A stretch of DNA of 64,000 bases, from the NCBI GenBank assembly GCA_051530055.1, contig CM121341.1:2232001-2296000 (forward strand). The letters run 5' to 3'. The notes beneath the pieces were generated by a model. That model made no database searches. It was given only the letters and a program-made list of their open reading frames with translations, and was not told the origin of the DNA. Numbering within the stretch: the first letter of the stretch is position 1; each line of letters begins with the position of its first letter. Positions 11,294 through 21,937 of the stretch are shown one piece after another. A program made the translations under genes and the position numbers. Origin of the DNA: Neoechinorhynchus agilis (Eukaryota; Acanthocephala).

Positions 11294-13428
11294 TCAAATG
11301 TCAACAAAATGTTCCGCCAATCGGTGACTTTGTCCACTATTAATCGAAGAACTCGATTGATACCTGCCATCATTTGTATGCCTCGATGACCCCTGGCGAT
11401 GTCTTCTCCTTCGTCGATGCGACCGCCTAGAATGAACACTTACAAAACTTGTATTACTCCTCCTTGAACTTCTACTTCTCACTGAACTCCCGCATTCACT
11501 TTGAGTTTCAAAATGTCGCCGCCTAAAGACAATTTCTTCATTCTCTGGAATTTCACGGGTCGCATCAATAGAATAACTGCGCCTTCGTCTTCTCACTGAC
11601 GGAATCCGTTCAACTGGTGGTTCATAGACCGGTCCACTTACCATACTCTCAGACATACTTGTCCGTGTATTGTTAAAAATCGAAGAAGCCACACTGGTGG
11701 CTCGCCGCATCTCCTGCATTGCCGCTCGTTGAGTGCTTTTCTCTTCAAAGAAAGCCTTATAACGAACGCATTGTTTACATGTGAGTTTGGCTCGGTGTTT
11801 TGTAGTCAGAGAAAATCGATAATCTGCCGTTTTTGTGCTCAAATCGCTCATAACCCGTAGAAACATAAAATCTTTTTTCTGCCAACATGATTCAATACGG
11901 GGCCAAAAATATTCATAGACCACGAGATCGCGTTTGTATAGCATTACTCCCGTCGGTGTAAATCCAAGGCGGTACTTTCGATTGTCTTCACAAACGACAG
12001 GATAAGACTCAAGTCCGTAAGTATCCAACCATTTTACTTTGTTCAAAACATAGAGTTCAGCTCGACATTTCGGCATCCCTGTAAGGTTTTGGTGGCGACG
12101 GACGGCACGTAACTCCATTTCTTCGGTTTGACGGGGAATAAACGCGAATTCTGAAGCGTATCCAATTGTATCCCGACTGGGGACGTAATCGCCTAGTTCC
12201 GCCTGTACTGAATACCCGAAGATGCACAGTTTTATTAAGATTGAGCAGGTAAAACGTTAACAAAACTGTTTGAAGATTGAACTGTTCATATTTTTTTTCT
12301 GATGCGAAGAAAGATTAAAATGATTTTAAACTGCCGATTAGTTTCGGAAGCTTACAAGATTGTACGCGTTTATCGACGATCAAATCGTCTGCTAGATAAT
12401 TCGACAAAATTGTTTTTCAGTGTTTTTTAAGTGCTAATACCGGATTTTAAATTCATTTTAATCTTTCTTGAGGCAGAATATGATCGATTGGTTACGACGG
12501 TGAAGAATTAAAGCGCTTAATCCACACTTAATAAATCATTTTCTGCGCCGTAAAAAACCATCGACGACCATTTTAATTTCTACACCAGAAAACAGTTAAT
12601 AAATCTCTTTAAAAATCCATAAAAGTAGCACACGCACCTTAAGAACATTTAAGCGAAAATCATTGGGGATTTTGATAGCAAAAAGTTCTTAGAATAATTA
12701 CATAGAACAATATAGAATCATAGATGAAGGTTGAACACGGCCACGTTGTTTAAGACACAAAGCACCATTTCAGTTAAGGTTTGCGATAAGCTTCCTTCAA
12801 CAATGATTAGGGTGACAGCACTGACAGTTTCGATAACGAAATAGGATACTAAAAAATTACGTCAATGAAACCAAACCTAACACTTTAACTAGAACCATCG
12901 GCTATTCTTTAATAAATACCCGAAGATTGAGCCGATTTGTTTCTCCGGAATTTTAAGACGTCCTGCATACACATCGTCCTTTACTTGAAGATAAAAAAGG
13001 TACCTGGTTAGTTCGTGTGTAGCGATTGTTGGATCAGAAGGATAAAATCTAACTCTAAAACGCACCTGATAAGTTTGTCGCGTTCGTCTTCGTTTTGATA
13101 ATTGTCGCCCGAGAGACTTCTTGGGCTCGAGCCATTGCGGAAGGGCGTCGTATCCTTGAAAAGTAAGACCAAAATATTCCGTTTCTTCGATACTTAGGAA
13201 GCTAAAGATTTGTTCGAACAAGACGCTGGCTTTTTGTGTTTTCCTTAGAGTATAGTTAAGTTTCCTATTGTCCAATAAAAGAACGCGAATCGAGATTTCT
13301 CTCTGAGGAAGAGGAACGCATGAAGCGCAGCGAGTTAATGAGCTCCTAGCTGTCACCATCGAGGATTCGGGGTCACTGGTGGCTGCTGTTTGCGAGATGG
13401 TTATATTGGCATTTACTCCTGATGACAT
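11294..13428 (-). CDS. FERM-domain protein, split by a 704-bp insert
   Basis: Cytoskeletal/membrane linker type protein. The 5' part (13428 down to about 12915) encodes the FERM F1 lobe and the start of F2 (THELTRYLFYLQVKDDVYAG); the 3' part (about 12223 down to 11294) encodes the rest of F2 (SVQAELGDY), the PH-like F3 lobe (VMLYKRDLVVYEYFWPRIES) and a Ser/Arg-rich tail of about 150 residues with several Arg runs. Joined across the 13-bp repeats the protein is 476 residues from the ATG at 13428. An upstream in-frame ATG at 13644 would add 72 residues including a hydrophobic stretch; family comparison favours 13428. Overall it resembles FRMD, band 4.1 or PTPN-type FERM modules, but no phosphatase domain is seen. 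The join has no in-frame GT-AG pair. Confidence 0.82.
12211..12927 (-). other. 704-bp insert between 13-bp direct repeats inside the FERM domain
   Basis: The 13-mer AATACCCGAAGAT (plus strand) occurs at 12211-12223 and again at 12915-12927. On the coding strand, removing one copy plus everything between them gives RLKIPEKQIGS followed by IFGYSVQAELGDY, which has exactly the length other FERM domains show between RYLxYLQ and AELGDY. The only GT in the repeat paired with the nearest downstream AG (12919 to 12208) removes 712 bp and shifts the frame. Sliding the junction through the repeat gives GT-GG as the nearest to canonical. The repeats look like a target-site duplication of an inserted element, and a smaller foldback element is nested inside. 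Confidence 0.8.
12283..12492. mobile_element. Foldback/MITE-like element nested in the FERM insert
   Basis: Imperfect inverted ends of about 30 bp: GAAAGATTAAAATG near 12311-12324 and its complement near 12454-12470, each with a CATATT or AATATG outer end. The interior contains CGGAAGCTTACAAGATTG (about 12346-12363), which is shared with the element at 48530-48720. No coding capacity is visible. Confidence 0.6.
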
Positions 13429-13739
13429 AGTCTGAAGCGATGTGGAAAATAAAGACGATTGCATCAGGGAAGGAAGGATATGGCACACCTGTCGAATCGG
13501 CCGGAAAATGTGTACCACGATGCGGATGATAAGAAGAAGCACAACATTGAGAAGTAACCATTCGTAGAGCGGAAGGAAGCAATAACATTGGAAAAGTGAG
13601 GATATCTGCTCAGCAGGCTCGGGATGAGAATACTTTAGGATCAAACGGTTGCAAATGTCAAAAGGTTGTCTTCTCGAGGTCGAGAAATATGAGTTTTAAA
13701 GGAAGATTCGCGACAGTCGTCAAAAGTACAAGAATACTG

Positions 13740-14870
13740 TAAACAAGCGCTCATTCCAATCAGTTCAGTGACTTCACCATTCAAGGAGGAAATTGAACAC
13801 TCGCTAGGAGAGCGGTCAAACCCATAATAATATCGAATTCTCAGAAGATACCAACAAAAACATTTAGAAAAGTTTTCCGCAAGTTCAATGATTGAGGATA
13901 TTGAACACTCCTTTGGGAATGGGAGTAAATATTCATAAAAAATAGAATTCCTAGAAGATATCCCCAACAAATATTTAGCAGTTTTCCGCGAGTTCAGTGA
14001 GCGATAGCATAAAACGCTCGTTTTGACAGCGATCAGATACCGACAAATAATAGAATTCTTAGAAGATACTCCGACAAACATTTAGCAAAGTTTTTCGCGG
14101 GTTCAGACAGCGTTTGCATAAAACGCTCGTTTTGACAGCGATAAAACATCGACAAAAAATAGAATTCCTCGAAGATACTCCGACAAACATTTAGAAAAGT
14201 TTTTCGCGAGCTCAGCGAGCGATGGCATAGAACGCTCGTTTGGACAACGATAAGATACCGACAAAAAAATAGAATTCTTAAAAGATACCCTCAAAAAAAT
14301 TTAGAAAAGTTTTCCGCGAGTTCAATGAGCGATAGCATAAAACGCTCGTTTTGACAGCGATAAAACATCGACAAAAAATAGAATTCCTAAAAGATACTCC
14401 GACGAACATTTAGAAAAGGTTTTTCGCGAGTTCAGCGAGCGATGGCATAAAACGCTCGTTTTGACAGCGATCAAATACCGACAAATAACAGAATTCTTAG
14501 AAGATATCCTCAAAAACATTTAGAAAAGGTTTTTTGCGAGTTCAGTGAGCGAGGATATTGAACAATCGTTTTGGAACGCGAGTAAAACCCCATAAAAATA
14601 TCTAATTCATAGGAGATATTCCAACAAACATTTAGCAAAGATTTTCGCGAGTTCAGTGAGCGATGGCATAGAAAAATCGTTTTGACAGCGATAAGATACC
14701 GACAAAAAAATAGAATTCTTAGAAGATACCCCTAAAAACATATAGAAAAGTTTTCCGCGAGTTCAGTAATTGAGGACATTGAACACTCCTTTGCGAACGT
14801 GAGTAAAAACCCATAAAAAGTAGAATTCTTCAAAAATTGCAAGACACTTAGCAAAGGCATCTTTTAACTG
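13740..14870. repeat. Tandem array, ~110-bp unit, about 10 copies
   Basis: The landmark TTTTCCGCGAGTTCA or close variants recurs at about 13871, 13981, 14090, 14199, 14309, 14419, 14529, 14640 and 14750, a very regular 109-111 bp period. Most units contain GAATTC and the stretch AACGCTCGTTTTGACAGCGA. Copies diverge moderately. Several fortuitous short open frames cross it and are not genes. Confidence 0.9.
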
Positions 14871-14984
14871 TCTTTATTTGTTTCGTAAGTGACACTGTGG
14901 CATAGGTTTGATGCCGTTCGGAGCAGTCGTTTATAAAGCGATAAAAAATTGCCATAAAAGACTTTTGGAATTTCTTTAAGGAGC

Positions 14985-15386
14985 AGTTCATGAATATACT
15001 TTTAGTGAAAATAATCAACCGGTCATAACCTATTTGATTAATCGGGGAAATATTTCGAAGGAGGTAACTTCGCCTCCTTAGTCATTGTTTGTTATAGCGT
15101 TTGGCGATCTCGGGCAATATAACCTTAATTTGTAAAATCACTTTTTAGAAAGTTGAGGAGGTGAGGTTCCTCTTTGGATCGCCGCGAGACCAATGTTTTG
15201 GCGTAGGAAGGCACCAGCTCTTCCTGTCTTATACTTTTAGTGAAAATAGTCAACCGGTCATAATCTATTTGATTATATTTAAAACTTACAAGCAATGAAT
15301 GATGACTTTTACCTCTTTGGAAATATTTTTCCTATAAATCAAATATGTGATGGTCCGGGGGGGGGTTATTTTCACTAAAAGTATAA
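14985..15386. mobile_element. MITE-like element (15229-15386) and a partial copy upstream
   Basis: The full copy begins TTATACTTTTAGTGAAAAT at 15229 and ends with the inverted ATTTTCACTAAAAGTATAA at 15386; the interior also shows inverted similarity (CAACCGGTCAT against TGATGGTCC). A run of nine or more G lies at about 15357-15366. The same left end and flank occur at about 14996-15040, followed by different sequence. No open reading frame is supported here or in the AT-rich stretch to 15830. Confidence 0.7.
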
Positions 15387-15829
15387 ACTTTGATTAACCC
15401 GATTTTCTCTGTCGATGAGTTCATGAATAGTTTTGTTACCATTGGACAGTAAATCCTTTATAGATTTTCCGTCTATTTTCAAAAATTCGAAGAGACCTCA
15501 TCATGAAAAAGTTATTAATTTGGTGATATTTAATGAACAAAATTTCAGCGGATTTTTTATTCCTTGCAAACTACCAAATTCGCCCGATACCTACTTTTCA
15601 AAAATTATCAACGAAATGATATGCAATTGTTTGGAAAATCAAAAAATAGTTCAGATTTAATCAGTAATGAAGGAGTCGCCTTAACGATCACATGTCCGAA
15701 TTCTTTCATTTTCATAAATAATATCGATTAAATTGTTTAAACTATTAATGACGTACCGGTTTGAAATCTTAAAAATCTGTCCGGCATAAATGGCACAAAA
15801 AAGTGCATTTTTCGTCGTCTAAATACGTC

Positions 15830-17078
15830 TTAAAACAGTTAAACGCTTTTGAAGCTTGAAAATTGCTGGTTCCGAATCGGCTTCAGCCGAAATTATTTGG
15901 TTTAACCTAAGTTTTTCCATGAAATTTTATATAGGAAATGCAAGATGAGTACGTCGATTTTCACGACAATTTTTCAAAATCGCTGCGAACGAAGATTAAT
16001 CGGTTTTAACCTAAACTTTTCCAAGAAATTCTCTATGAAAAAGTGCATACTCATTTCATTTTGAACAATAAAGAATTGCAATGGCTTAAAATCCTTAATT
16101 TGAAATCCCTAATAAACGACAAATGACCATTTATCCTAAAAAAAATTTCCAAGAAATTCTCTATGAAAAGTGCATACTCACTTCATTTTGAACAATAAAG
16201 AATTGCAATGGTTTAAAAAATATTGATTTAAAATTCCTGCAAACGATCAATAGCGGTTTTGTCCGTAGATTTTAAAAGAAATTCTTTGTGATAGGTGTAT
16301 GCTAAATAAACTTCTAGCAATAAAGAATTGCAATGGCTTAAAATCCTTAATTCGAAATCCCTAATAAACGACAAATGACCATTTATCTTAAAAAAAATAT
16401 TTCCAAGAAATTATCTATGAAAAGTGCATACTCATTTCATTTTGAACAATAAAGAATTGCAATGGTTTAAAAAATATTGATTTAAAATTCCTGCAAACGA
16501 TCAATAGCGGTTTTGTCCGTAGATTTTAAAAGAAATTCTTTGTGATAGGTGTATGCTAAATAAACTTCTAGCAATAAAGAATTGCAATGGCTTAAAATCC
16601 TTAATTCGAAATCCCTAATAAACGACAAATGACCATTTATCCTAAAAAAAATATTTCCAAGAAATTATCTATGAAAAGTGCATACTCACTTCATTTTGAA
16701 CAATAAAGAATTGCAATAGTTTTAAATCCTTCATCTGAAATCCCTAATAAACGACAAATGACCATTTATCCTAAAAAAAAATTTCCAAGAAATTCTTTGT
16801 GAAAAGTACATGCGTACATCATTTTGAGCAATAAAGAAATGCAGCGGCTTAAAATCATTGATTTGAAATGCCTAATAAATGAAGAAATTCTTTGTGAGAG
16901 GTGCATGGTATATTAATTTTTAGCATTTAAAAATGCCACGTTTAAAAAACATTGGTGCAAAGCCGCTATCGTTGATTATTAACTGTTTTTACATTCTGAT
17001 TGTGAATGCATTTTCACGTCAACTTGAGGAATGAAAAATGCAACGGCCAAGAATCATTGATTTAAAATCGGTGCCACC
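15830..17078. repeat. Tandem array, ~127-bp unit with alternating two-unit pattern
   Basis: AAGAATTGCAATGG or variants recurs at 16071, 16198, 16323, 16452, 16577, 16706 and 16834, spacing 125-129 bp. Units alternate between a type followed by TAATAAACGACAAATGACC and a type followed by GCAAACGATCAATAGCGG, so a higher-order repeat of about 254 bp exists in the core. Diverged units extend to both sides and again at 17760-18930. Confidence 0.85.
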
Positions 17079-17755
17079 GACCATAGCGGGTTTACCCCAT
17101 AGCATTTACCTTAAAACTATCTTGCAAAATTGATGTTCAGGTTATTTAAAAATTCAAATGAGTCTACAAGTTATCATGAGATCATCTCCTAAGAGTGTAC
17201 AGAATTTGACAAAAACAATTCCAATTCAGATAATCCCTGCTTTGCAGTTTGCTCCGTTCTCAATCCTTAAGAATAGCACGATGGTCAATAAATAAGCAAA
17301 TCACCGAATGATTTGCTCGAATCGTAGTGAAGAGAACAAAGCCGAGAGTTCGACTTTGTCGACGGTCCTGACAACTAGTCGGCTAGACAATTCTCTTATG
17401 ATTGATATCTAAGGAAGTACTTATGAGTACGAACTGCGTCTAGAATTAGGATTATAGACGAGTTTGCATTTTAGTTTGCGAAACCCAGTCCAGAATGAAG
17501 CAGCCAGGTCGAAGAATGCACATAGTTTCCATAATAAAGTTGATATAGCCGAATATTTTGACAGTAAGAGATCTAATTTTTTGTCTCAATTGAGAAGGAT
17601 TATCTAAATTTGGATTGTTTTTCTCAAATTCTGTACACTCTTAGGAGACGACCTCAAGATAACCTGCAGACTCATTTGAGTTTTTAAACAACCTAAACAT
17701 GAATTTTGCAAGATAGTTTTAAGGTAGATGCTATGGGGTAAACCCGCTTTGGTCG
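17079..17755. repeat. Inverted repeat with ~165-bp arms
   Basis: The left arm (about 17079-17245) and right arm (about 17598-17755) are reverse complements at roughly 85-90 percent identity; landmark TCCTAAGAGTGTACAGAATT on the left has its complement at about 17633. A 350-bp centre without recognised content separates them. The outer edges run into the 127-bp satellite on both sides, so part of the satellite is itself inverted around this element. Confidence 0.8.
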
Positions 17756-17965
17756 TTGGTATCGAAATTTAAACCCGTTCGACTTGAAATCAATTATTTT
17801 AAACCATGGCATTTTTTAATGCTTAAAATTGATATACCATGCATTTCTCGCAAAGAATCTCTGCAAATCTGAGGGCAAAGCCGTTAATAGTCGTTGGTTG
17901 CGATTTTAAATAAGTGATTTGAAACCGTGACATTTTTCGTTGTTCAAAATGAGGTGATAGCATTC

Positions 17966-18335
17966 TTATGAGTAGCTCAGCCGGTAGTCTTTTTATAGAT
18001 ATGTTTTATTTTTCCATACACGGCCGAGTGGACATACAGTCCATCGATTTCGGTCGGGGAAGCGCTCGTCTGCGCTCAATACCCCAAGACCGAACGGTTA
18101 AAAGTTTGTACATCCCTCCGGATTCTCAGATATCTCCGAGGAGGCGGAACTCATCAGTGAGTTTCCTCCCTTCAACGAGGTATTTCGTCCCCTTTGGTTG
18201 TGCATCATCGGCGGTGGTCTTGGGGCATTGAGCGCAGACCAGCGCTTCCCAGACCGAAATCGATCGACTGTATGTCCATTCGGCCGCGTATGGGAAAAAT
18301 ATCTATCAAAAAAGACTACCGGCTGAGCCACCCAT
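17966..18335. mobile_element. Foldback of two tRNA-like SINE heads with a SINE body between them
   Basis: Arms of about 115 bp at 17973-18091 and 18217-18332 are reverse complements. Each arm starts with a near-perfect pol III A box (TAGCTCAGCCGG on the left, TGGCTCAGCCGG on the minus strand on the right). The loop (about 18105-18213) holds, on the minus strand, a body also seen at 39768-39890 (landmarks ACCAAAGGGGACGAAATA and GAGGAAACTCACTGATGAG). Confidence 0.65.
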
Positions 18336-18401
18336 AAAAATTCTAAAAATCGGAATGCTAATCGAAGTTTAAGAGGTTAAGCTTGTACATTCCGTAGTTG
18401 T

Positions 18402-18640
18402 GCTGAGGTGGTCAAGTGGACTAATGCTCCTGATCCCCATTTACGGTCAAAGAGTCCGAATCCGTTGACCCTAAATGGGATCTGGAGCATTAGTCCACTC
18501 GGCCAATCGTAAGGTCTTGGGGCATTGAGCTCAGACCAGCGCTTCCCAGACCGAAATCGATGGACTGTGTGTCCATTCGGCCGCGTATGGGAAAAATAAA
18601 AAATATCTATATAATGAGGTGAGCATAGACTTTTCACAAA
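18402..18640 (+). mobile_element. tRNA-derived SINE head, partly palindromic, plus another SINE arm
   Basis: GCTGAGGTGGTCAAGTGG at 18402 resembles the A-box half of a tRNA-Leu/Ser, and GAGTCCGAATCC near 18450 resembles a B box. The segment 18413-18450 is followed by its own near-reverse complement at about 18463-18500, making a long hairpin. From about 18507 to 18595 comes another copy of the arm sequence of the neighbouring foldback element. Confidence 0.6.
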
Positions 18641-19527
18641 AAATTTCCTTCGAAATCTGAGGGTAAAATCTTTAATGCTCACCAGTACCGATTTTAAATC
18701 AATGATTTTTAGCCGTTTCGTTTTTCAATGCTAAAGACGAAGTGAACATGCGATTTTCACTAATAGCTTCTCTTACAATCGGAGGACCCAAAGATACACA
18801 GGACTCAATGTAAAACCGTTAATAATCGTTGATAGTAAATTTAGCTTTGTATTTTTTAAACCGTGGCATTTTTCAACACTCAAAATTAATATAGCATGCA
18901 TTTTTCACAAAAAATTTATCTATGAGTGAAATAAAGAGAAATAATGTACTTTATTAAAATAAGGAGGTTGCTAACTTTTTGGAAAATCCCATCGATGATT
19001 TATTCGTTGAGAACGTTCTCATTTTTAACGAAGAAATGAATGTTTTTTTGTTAAAGAATAGTTCGTCGCTTCAGCATTTATTGACAATTTGACTAAACCA
19101 TCATTCGATCTTTAGATCGATTCTAACTTAATCACAATCCTTATTTAAAACCGAAATAAACGATGACAAGGACTAAACATTTAATTGAATGTTTTGACTT
19201 GTGGTGAAGATACCAGGATTATCTCCACCATAATTAAAAATTTACCATTCCGATGGATTTTCTCGATATGACTTAATTTAGTGTAGACATATTTTTAAAG
19301 TATTGGAAAAACATACGTTTGGAAATGTTTTTATTTAGGCTGTAGTCGGTCGCTATTGCACTTTACCAAGTTGCGCAGGCGAATTAATCAGGTTTGAAAT
19401 TATAATTTTTACGAAGTAATGTTCAATTTTTTGTTTGTATTGGACGAATAAGTGATTGGCATTCAATTTACTGATGACAGTTAAGATATGATCGAAACTG
19501 ACAATTTGTCTGTTGGCGGAATAAACA
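18641..19527. other. Diverged satellite remnants, no gene seen
   Basis: To about 18930 the sequence keeps recognisable pieces of the 127-bp satellite (for example AAACCGTGGCATTTTTCAA). The remainder to 19527 is AT-rich and I see nothing supportable in it. Confidence 0.5.
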
Positions 19528-19817
19528 ATGGATCAACTCTTTAATGTTTTTTTGCTTTTCTGCTTTTTGGTTGCACATTTAGCCCTGTCGATTCATGACC
19601 ACTGGAAAATCCGACACAATTCGATGAAACGCTTTCCATCGACTATTGTGAGTAGCAAATTATTTTGGACTACTTTATTATTACAAAAGTATTTGAAACA
19701 CTTTTTGAATTCCGATTAATGCATGTTTATTTTGAACAAAAGTCGTACTTTTTGCTATAGATTATCTTTTTGGCATCTGTAATATTTTTGAATATCTTGG
19801 TAGTAGCTAAGCCTTGA
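19528..19817 (+). CDS. Possible 58-aa protein with two membrane segments
   Basis: The ATG at 19528 opens MDQLFNVFLLFCFLVAHLAL, a membrane or signal-anchor segment, followed by a basic stretch (HDHWKIRHNSMKRF). A donor GTGAGT ends exon 1 at 19647; an acceptor TATAG at 19756-19760 starts exon 2, which encodes a second hydrophobic segment (IIFLASVIFLNILVV) and stops at 19817. The join is phase 0 and the intron is 113 bp. I do not recognise the protein. Its credibility rests on the matched frame, good splice sites and two membrane segments rather than homology. Confidence 0.45.
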
Positions 19818-19959
19818 TTACCATGCTTAATTGAAATCATCGGAATTTTTATCCTCATTGATACAACTGTAAATTTAAAAGGAATAATTTTTATTTTCAT
19901 GCGCACGATTTGAAAGCCAATTTTTAAAAATCAAAAAATCAAATTATATTCGATATAAC

Positions 19960-21193
19960 TCATCTAATGAGCATTTGAACATAATCAAAATAATGAATTT
20001 TTCCGATTTTATCATCAGTGATCCATAGGGTGTAATAGTGACCGGTTGGTAGAATTTTGGCACATTCCTTGTACCACCACCCTCCGCCTGCGGTTACAGC
20101 ACAGTTCCCATCTTTCCAATCATCATTGTCGTTATCAGCAGTTGAAAACATGCTATTATTGTGATATAAAAATGCTTTATATATAGGTCCTCTGTACGTC
20201 TCAGAGGTAGAATTTTCCGCTGCAATACGAAGCGGGTATCCTTCACTTTCTTTACCCACACTGAATCCGTCTATTACCTCAATCCATTTGTCTCCTTCTT
20301 TACCATCCTTCCAGGCTTCTAATCTCAATTGAACAGGGGTATTTCCTATAAGTCCATTCATTTTCTCAAGACCCATCCAATATTCGTTAGTTACATTTGA
20401 TCCAAATCCTTCTTTATAAGAAACCCAATTATTCGCCGCTGATCGTGGAGGACGAAATGCTGGTCCTCGATTATGAATAACAGTCCAAGTGAGATTATCC
20501 CGTATAGTAGTGTACAGAGGTGTTGTTTGTTTACTTACTTCGTCAGTCGTTATGTTTATTTGTTCATTAAGTGATTTTGATTGGTTTCCTGTAAAAGTTT
20601 TATTACTTGACATATCGTTTATACGTTTTTCAAGTCTTAAAAGAAATCTATATGTTTGTAGCTGTAGAGGAGAGAAAGTTGTTTGTCTTAGAAGTGGCTG
20701 AACAACTATCTGTCCATAATTGAAAACAACAAAGAGTTTGACTGAAAGGTTTAACTTCAATCGATACGTCGTTCATTTGATAGTAGGAATCTATAAGAAC
20801 AGTAGGCCGATCACCAACTCGTAAATAATTTCTAGGCAGCGTTAAACTTCCAATATACACGCAATCGATATAGATGTCTATAATATTTCGAACAAACGAT
20901 AGTTGACATGCGATTTGAGACAGAAATTTGAATCGGTCAGAGGTAATAAGTAACTTATGGCATTTTCTCTCTTTTACTGTCTGACAGACTTGTATTTCGA
21001 TTGATTGGCTAGTTCTGCATCTGTTATTCGAACGCATCGTCCATTGGATTTGATCGTCTTTATTGATGTAGATGTGGGAATTTAGACTGAACATGCGATT
21101 GTTTCCATTTGATGGATAAGCGATTAGAACCATATTTGAGGAACATATGAGTTCTATGAGTGATGCCAATATGAGTGCTGTAAAAGTATGCAT
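19960..21193 (-). CDS. Secreted fibrinogen-related protein, 395 aa
   Basis: Two exons: 21193-20756 (146 codons) and 20709-19960, separated by a 46-bp GT-AG intron. The N-terminus has a signal peptide (MHTFTALILASLIELICSS). Residues about 20-145 form a Cys-containing, beta-rich region I do not recognise. A short helical or coiled linker follows (YRFLLRLEKRINDM) with N-glycosylation sequons. The C-terminal ~200 residues are a fibrinogen-like domain: WTVIHNRG, WVSYKEGFGS, EYWMGLEKMNGL, and CAVTAGGGWWYKEC near the end, with the paired Cys and GGGWWY hallmark. Such proteins often bind carbohydrate or act in matrix and innate recognition; which applies here cannot be told. The DNDNDDW segment fits the calcium-binding loop. 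Confidence 0.88.
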
Positions 21194-21937
21194 CTTTTTC
21201 TAACTTTAGCCTTATGTAGAACCTTCTATTTATACATTTTGATGGGTGAATATAGCGTTCAGTGATAAATGCAATTGTCAATTCGCAGTATAACTTTTGG
21301 AAGTTTATCGCTCATTGTCGTTGAAGTCAAAACTCTTTTTGTTAGAAACTGTAGTACGCATGCTAACAGTTATCGCACTGTCAAATATCGGAATACATGC
21401 CAGTTTTTTATCGGATATTTGGGTCGATCACAATTTATAGCAAATTTTTTAAAAAAACACTCACATTGGCAAACAATTTTTGTCTCTAATCATTGCAAAG
21501 TGATGGCCTAATCACTTTACATTAAATGGGAAATAAAAAGTATTTACAACATTTTAATCTCGCTCATATAAAATTATTGGGTATTTGCTGTTGGATATGG
21601 GCATGATCTTATCTTTTCGTTTTGAAATGATTTGAATAAAAACATCCTACTCATCGGAATACACCCAAAGCAGCTTCCAGAGTTTTTATCACATTTGATC
21701 AGTACAATTATTTCCATTCAAATGTTTTTAAGACTAAGTTTAGCGTGTATTCGTTAATCCTAGAATTCTTTAACGATGTGTTATGCAGCTATTTTAAAAT
21801 TGGTAGCATCTTTAAAAAAAATTTCGCCGTTACAAAATTATATTTATAGCAAAAATCGCCTGAAAATTAAGTTAGGAAGATAACTTTTTAACCCATTTAA
21901 GAGACCTTACCAATTTCTTCGACCGATAAGTAAATCT
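21194..21937. other. Intergenic, nothing recognised
   Basis: AT-rich sequence between the 5' end of the fibrinogen-related gene and the 3' end of the next minus-strand gene. No repeat, RNA gene or reading frame is supported. Confidence 0.45.

Noticed and set aside
12208-12919. Ordinary GT-AG intron in the FERM gene
   Set aside because: This GT-AG pair removes 712 bp, which shifts the frame and deletes conserved residues of the F2 helix.
13641-14519. Open frames on the minus strand with repeated peptides
   Set aside because: They are products of the 110-bp tandem array, whose period is not a multiple of three.
15433-15660. 75-codon open frame on +
   Set aside because: No ATG, no splice signal at its start, and no resemblance to a known protein; composition follows the AT-rich background.
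18105-18213. Permuted hammerhead in the SINE body (GGGGACGAAATA together with CTGATGAGTCCC)
   Set aside because: The GGGAC/GTCCC stem and both core boxes are present in the right circular order, but the 25 nt between GAAA and CTGATGA cannot form both stem I and stem III, so a functional fold is not supported.
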